A stretch of 63,571 nt of DNA from NCBI GenBank assembly GCA_050998615.1, contig JBPCQA010000055.1, positions 1 to 63,571 of the forward strand. The letters are read 5' to 3'. Every line of letters begins with the position of its first letter. Position 1 is the first letter of the stretch. The notes beneath the pieces were generated by a model that saw only the letters and a list, made by a program, of their open reading frames with translations, was not told where the DNA came from and made no database searches. The position numbers and the translations under genes were made by a program. Below, piece by piece: positions 61,467-63,571 of the stretch. This stretch comes from JBPCQA01 sp050998615. GTDB taxonomy: Bacteria; Actinomycetota; Actinomycetes; Propionibacteriales; Nocardioidaceae.

Positions 61467-62362
61467 CAGATCTGCTCCGCGAACCGGCCCTCGAGCCGCT
61501 TGAACACTATCTGGGCAATGAAGACGAATACCACGCCGAAACCGATCACGCCAAGTCCACGTTCGAACAGGTACGACGGCATCTCCTGGGCGGCTGCCGT
61601 TTGAATGTCGGGGAACGTGGGAATCCAAAACGCCCGGTCGTTCAGCGTGACCGCGCTCACCAGCGGGCTGGTCGCGTAGGACTCGTAGAGCCACGGATGC
61701 GGAGCCAGCTTCGGTGCGATCAGGGAGAACGGGTAGATCATCGGGACCGTCCAGCGCAGCACCGTGTTGATGACCTCAACGACGTTAATGGTGTCGCGAA
61801 GGAAGACGTAGACGGCGCTCAGCATCAGCGCGGTGCCCAGCCCGTAAAGGAACACGACGAGGAACGCCATGGCCATCGCCGCAAACGCAAGCGCGTCGGG
61901 GTGCCAGCCGGTGATGAGCGCGCCGAAGACCAAGATCACGTACATCGGGAACATGTGGAAGAGCGAGACGCAAACCGAGGCTACCGGGAACATCTCTCGC
62001 GGCAGGTTGATCTTGCGCACCAACGACTTGTTCTTTACGACAGATTTCGTGCCCGACGTCAAGCAGTCGGAGAAGAACTGCAGCATGATAAGGCCGCTGA
62101 AGATATGTAGGGCACGATCTGGGGTGCGTCCAGAAATGATCAGCCCCAAGATCCAGTAGTACATCGCGAACCGCACCAGCGGCTGCACATAGGACCAGCC
62201 CAGGCCGATGATCGAGGACTGGTAGCGGACCCGCAGCTCCTTGCGCACCAGCAGCTTGAGGAGAAAGCGTCGACGCAGCACCTCGCCAAGTCCGCCAGCC
62301 TGGCTGGGTGCCTGGAGAGGGTAGTGCCGGTGAGCACCAGCGACTGTGGTCTGAGCTGTCAC
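61466..62362 (-). CDS. wzm: Polysaccharide ABC exporter permease (Wzm-like)
   Basis: The 298-residue ABC-2 type permease has six TM helices; the amphipathic start and the VRKELRVRYQSSIIGLGWSYVQPL motif are typical of Wzm/RfbD. With Wzt it exports lipid-linked polysaccharide. The GTG start at 62362 overlaps the glf stop (GTGA 62359-62362). Neighbouring glf suggests a galactan substrate, as in mycobacteria, but no galactofuranosyltransferase is in the window. Confidence 0.92.
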   Translation of the reverse strand: MTAQTTVAGAHRHYPLQAPSQAGGLGEVLRRRFLLKLLVRKELRVRYQSSIIGLGWSYVQPLVRFAMYYWILGLIISGRTPDRALHIFSGLIMLQFFSDCLTSGTKSVVKNKSLVRKINLPREMFPVASVCVSLFHMFPMYVILVFGALITGWHPDALAFAAMAMAFLVVFLYGLGTALMLSAVYVFLRDTINVVEVINTVLRWTVPMIYPFSLIAPKLAPHPWLYESYATSPLVSAVTLNDRAFWIPTFPDIQTAAAQEMPSYLFERGLGVIGFGVVFVFIAQIVFKRLEGRFAEQI

Positions 62363-63537
62363 TCGTCGACGCCGCCACTCTCGAGGGGCGCGCCGTCCGC
62401 AAAATGTGGACGCAACAAGTTGTCGTACATCGATAAGGCGGAACCAATCGCCATATGCATGTCGAGGTACTTGTACGTGCCGAGCCGGCCACCGAACAAG
62501 ACGTCCGGCTCGGCCTTGGCGAGCTCGCGATACTTCAACAGCTTCGCCCGGTCATCAGGCGTGTTGATCGGGTAGTAGGGCTCGTCCCCGGTTTCCGCAA
62601 ATCGGGAGTACTCGTGAACGATGACGGTCTTGTCCTTCGGGTAGTAGGCACGCTCGGGGTGGAAGTGCCGGAATTCGTGGATTCGCGTGTAAGGCACTTC
62701 CTCATCAGCGTAGTTCATCACCGAACAACCTTGGAAATCACCGACGTTCTTGACCTCCACCTCCAGGTCGACGGTTCGCCAGGAGAGCTCCCCCGCCGCG
62801 TTGCCGAAGTAGGCATCAAGCGGGCCGGTGTAGACGATCGGGACCTTGCCGACGTACTCGTCTCGTACGTCGAAGAAGTCGGTGGACAGCCGCACCTCGA
62901 TGTTGGGGTGGTCGACCATCCGCTCCATCCACGCCGTGTAACCGTCGACCGGCAAACCTTCGTACTTGTCGTTGAAGTAGCGGTTGTCGAAGTTGTAGCG
63001 CACCGGCAACCGGGTGATGATCTCCGCCGAGAGCTCCTTGGGGTCGGTCTGCCACTGCTTCGCTGTGTAGCCGCGGACGAACGCCTCGTAGAGCGGCCGG
63101 CCGATCAGCGAGATCGCCTTCTCCTCGAGGTTCTTGGCGTTCTTCGTCTCGATCTCACTGGCCTGTTCGGCGACCAGCGCGCGGGCCTCGTCGGGCGTGT
63201 ATGACCTGCCGAAGAACCCATTGATCAGGGCAAGATTCATCGGGAAGCTGTAGACCTGCCCCTGGTGCTTGGTGAAGACCCGATGCTGGTAGCCGGTGAA
63301 CTTGGTAAACCGGTTGACGTACTCCCACACCCGCTCGTTGGAGGTGTGGAACAGGTGCGCGCCGTAACGGTGCACCTCGATGCCGGTGGTCGGCTCGACC
63401 TCTGACCAGGCATTGCCGCCGAGGTGGTCGCGCCGGTCGAGGACCAGCACCCGCTTTCCGAGACCCTCGGCCACCCGCTCGGCCACCGTCAGGCCGAACA
63501 GTCCCGCTCCCACCACCACCAGGTCCACATCGGTCAT
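62359..63537 (-). CDS. glf: UDP-galactopyranose mutase
   Basis: The 392-residue flavoprotein has the dinucleotide motif VVVGAGLFGLTVAERVA, the HRYGAHLFHTSN segment and the conserved FRHFHPER. It converts UDP-galactopyranose to UDP-galactofuranose, the donor for galactan chains. The ATG at 63537 starts it; it overlaps wzm. With galE and wzt-wzm it makes a galactan supply and export block. Confidence 0.96.
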   Translation of the reverse strand: MTDVDLVVVGAGLFGLTVAERVAEGLGKRVLVLDRRDHLGGNAWSEVEPTTGIEVHRYGAHLFHTSNERVWEYVNRFTKFTGYQHRVFTKHQGQVYSFPMNLALINGFFGRSYTPDEARALVAEQASEIETKNAKNLEEKAISLIGRPLYEAFVRGYTAKQWQTDPKELSAEIITRLPVRYNFDNRYFNDKYEGLPVDGYTAWMERMVDHPNIEVRLSTDFFDVRDEYVGKVPIVYTGPLDAYFGNAAGELSWRTVDLEVEVKNVGDFQGCSVMNYADEEVPYTRIHEFRHFHPERAYYPKDKTVIVHEYSRFAETGDEPYYPINTPDDRAKLLKYRELAKAEPDVLFGGRLGTYKYLDMHMAIGSALSMYDNLLRPHFADGAPLESGGVDE

Positions 63538-63571
63538 GGACGGGCCCTACCCCCGAGCCACAGCGGCCACC

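Overview
The window comes from a GC-rich actinobacterial chromosome. The signs are lineage-specific families (WhiB, MtrA/MtrB/LpqB, DUF3499, DUF5719, DUF5336, DUF2505, DUF2510, SAF plus CpaE-like ATPase, F420 biosynthesis FbiA/FbiB), GTG/TTG starts and many ATGA/GTGA overlaps. From memory, the gene order in the second half follows the Mycobacterium tuberculosis Rv3235-Rv3268 neighbourhood: Rv3235-like, secA1, hpf, comF, lpqB, mtrB, mtrA, sahH, TobH-like, manB, DUF3499, zincin-like, whiB2, fbiA, fbiB, manB/rmlA-like, TIGR03089. With the galactan genes (glf, wzm, wzt, galE) this points to an actinomycete related to, but not necessarily within, Mycobacteriales. The exact genus cannot be read from the sequence.

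Layout. 1-6043: trans-translation and division block (FAD oxidoreductase fragment, ssrA tmRNA, smpB, M23 peptidase, ftsX, ftsE, prfB). 6044-7905: a decayed NAD-epimerase pseudogene between two copies of a dispersed repeat, then a small lipoprotein. 7949-16511: amino-acid catabolism (large NAD-glutamate dehydrogenase, tryptophan 2,3-dioxygenase, P5C dehydrogenase). 16636-19144: Ku with a perfect inverted repeat over its ribosome binding site, and a frameshifted wax-ester synthase. 19200-25613: CpaE-like ATPase, SAF protein, excisionase-type regulator, serine hydrolase lipoprotein, DUF2510, LysM and Rv3235-like proteins. 25674-37916: secA, an AlkX/YcaQ-type glycosylase overlapped by a receiver-only response regulator, hpf, comFC, lpqB-mtrB-mtrA, ahcY. 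38028-43074: second serine hydrolase, a MITE-like element and a molybdate block (molbindin, modC, modB, modA, HTH-Mop regulator). 43180-52812: CDF transporter, TobH-like isomerase, Trm112, phosphomannomutase, a second MITE-like element, conserved actinobacterial proteins, a large glycosyltransferase and whiB. 53285-60665: DUF5336 protein with repeats, fbiA-fbiB, CDP-alcohol phosphatidyltransferase, sugar-1-phosphate nucleotidylyltransferase, TIGR03089, galE. 60717-63537: wzt, wzm, glf.

How the genes fit together. The right half is largely cell-envelope supply: ManB-type mutase and nucleotidylyltransferase make nucleotide sugars, GalE and Glf make UDP-galactofuranose, Wzm/Wzt export a polysaccharide, the MtrAB-LpqB system and FtsEX-M23 peptidase couple wall hydrolysis to growth, and SecA and LysM proteins serve export and wall binding. 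The most unusual content is non-coding or decayed: two related TIR elements with CTAG ends that abut a start codon and supply a stop codon, a four-copy dispersed hairpin repeat, the ku inverted repeat, two broken genes and a response regulator lacking its output domain. No CRISPR array, rRNA, canonical tRNA, phage or defence island was seen.
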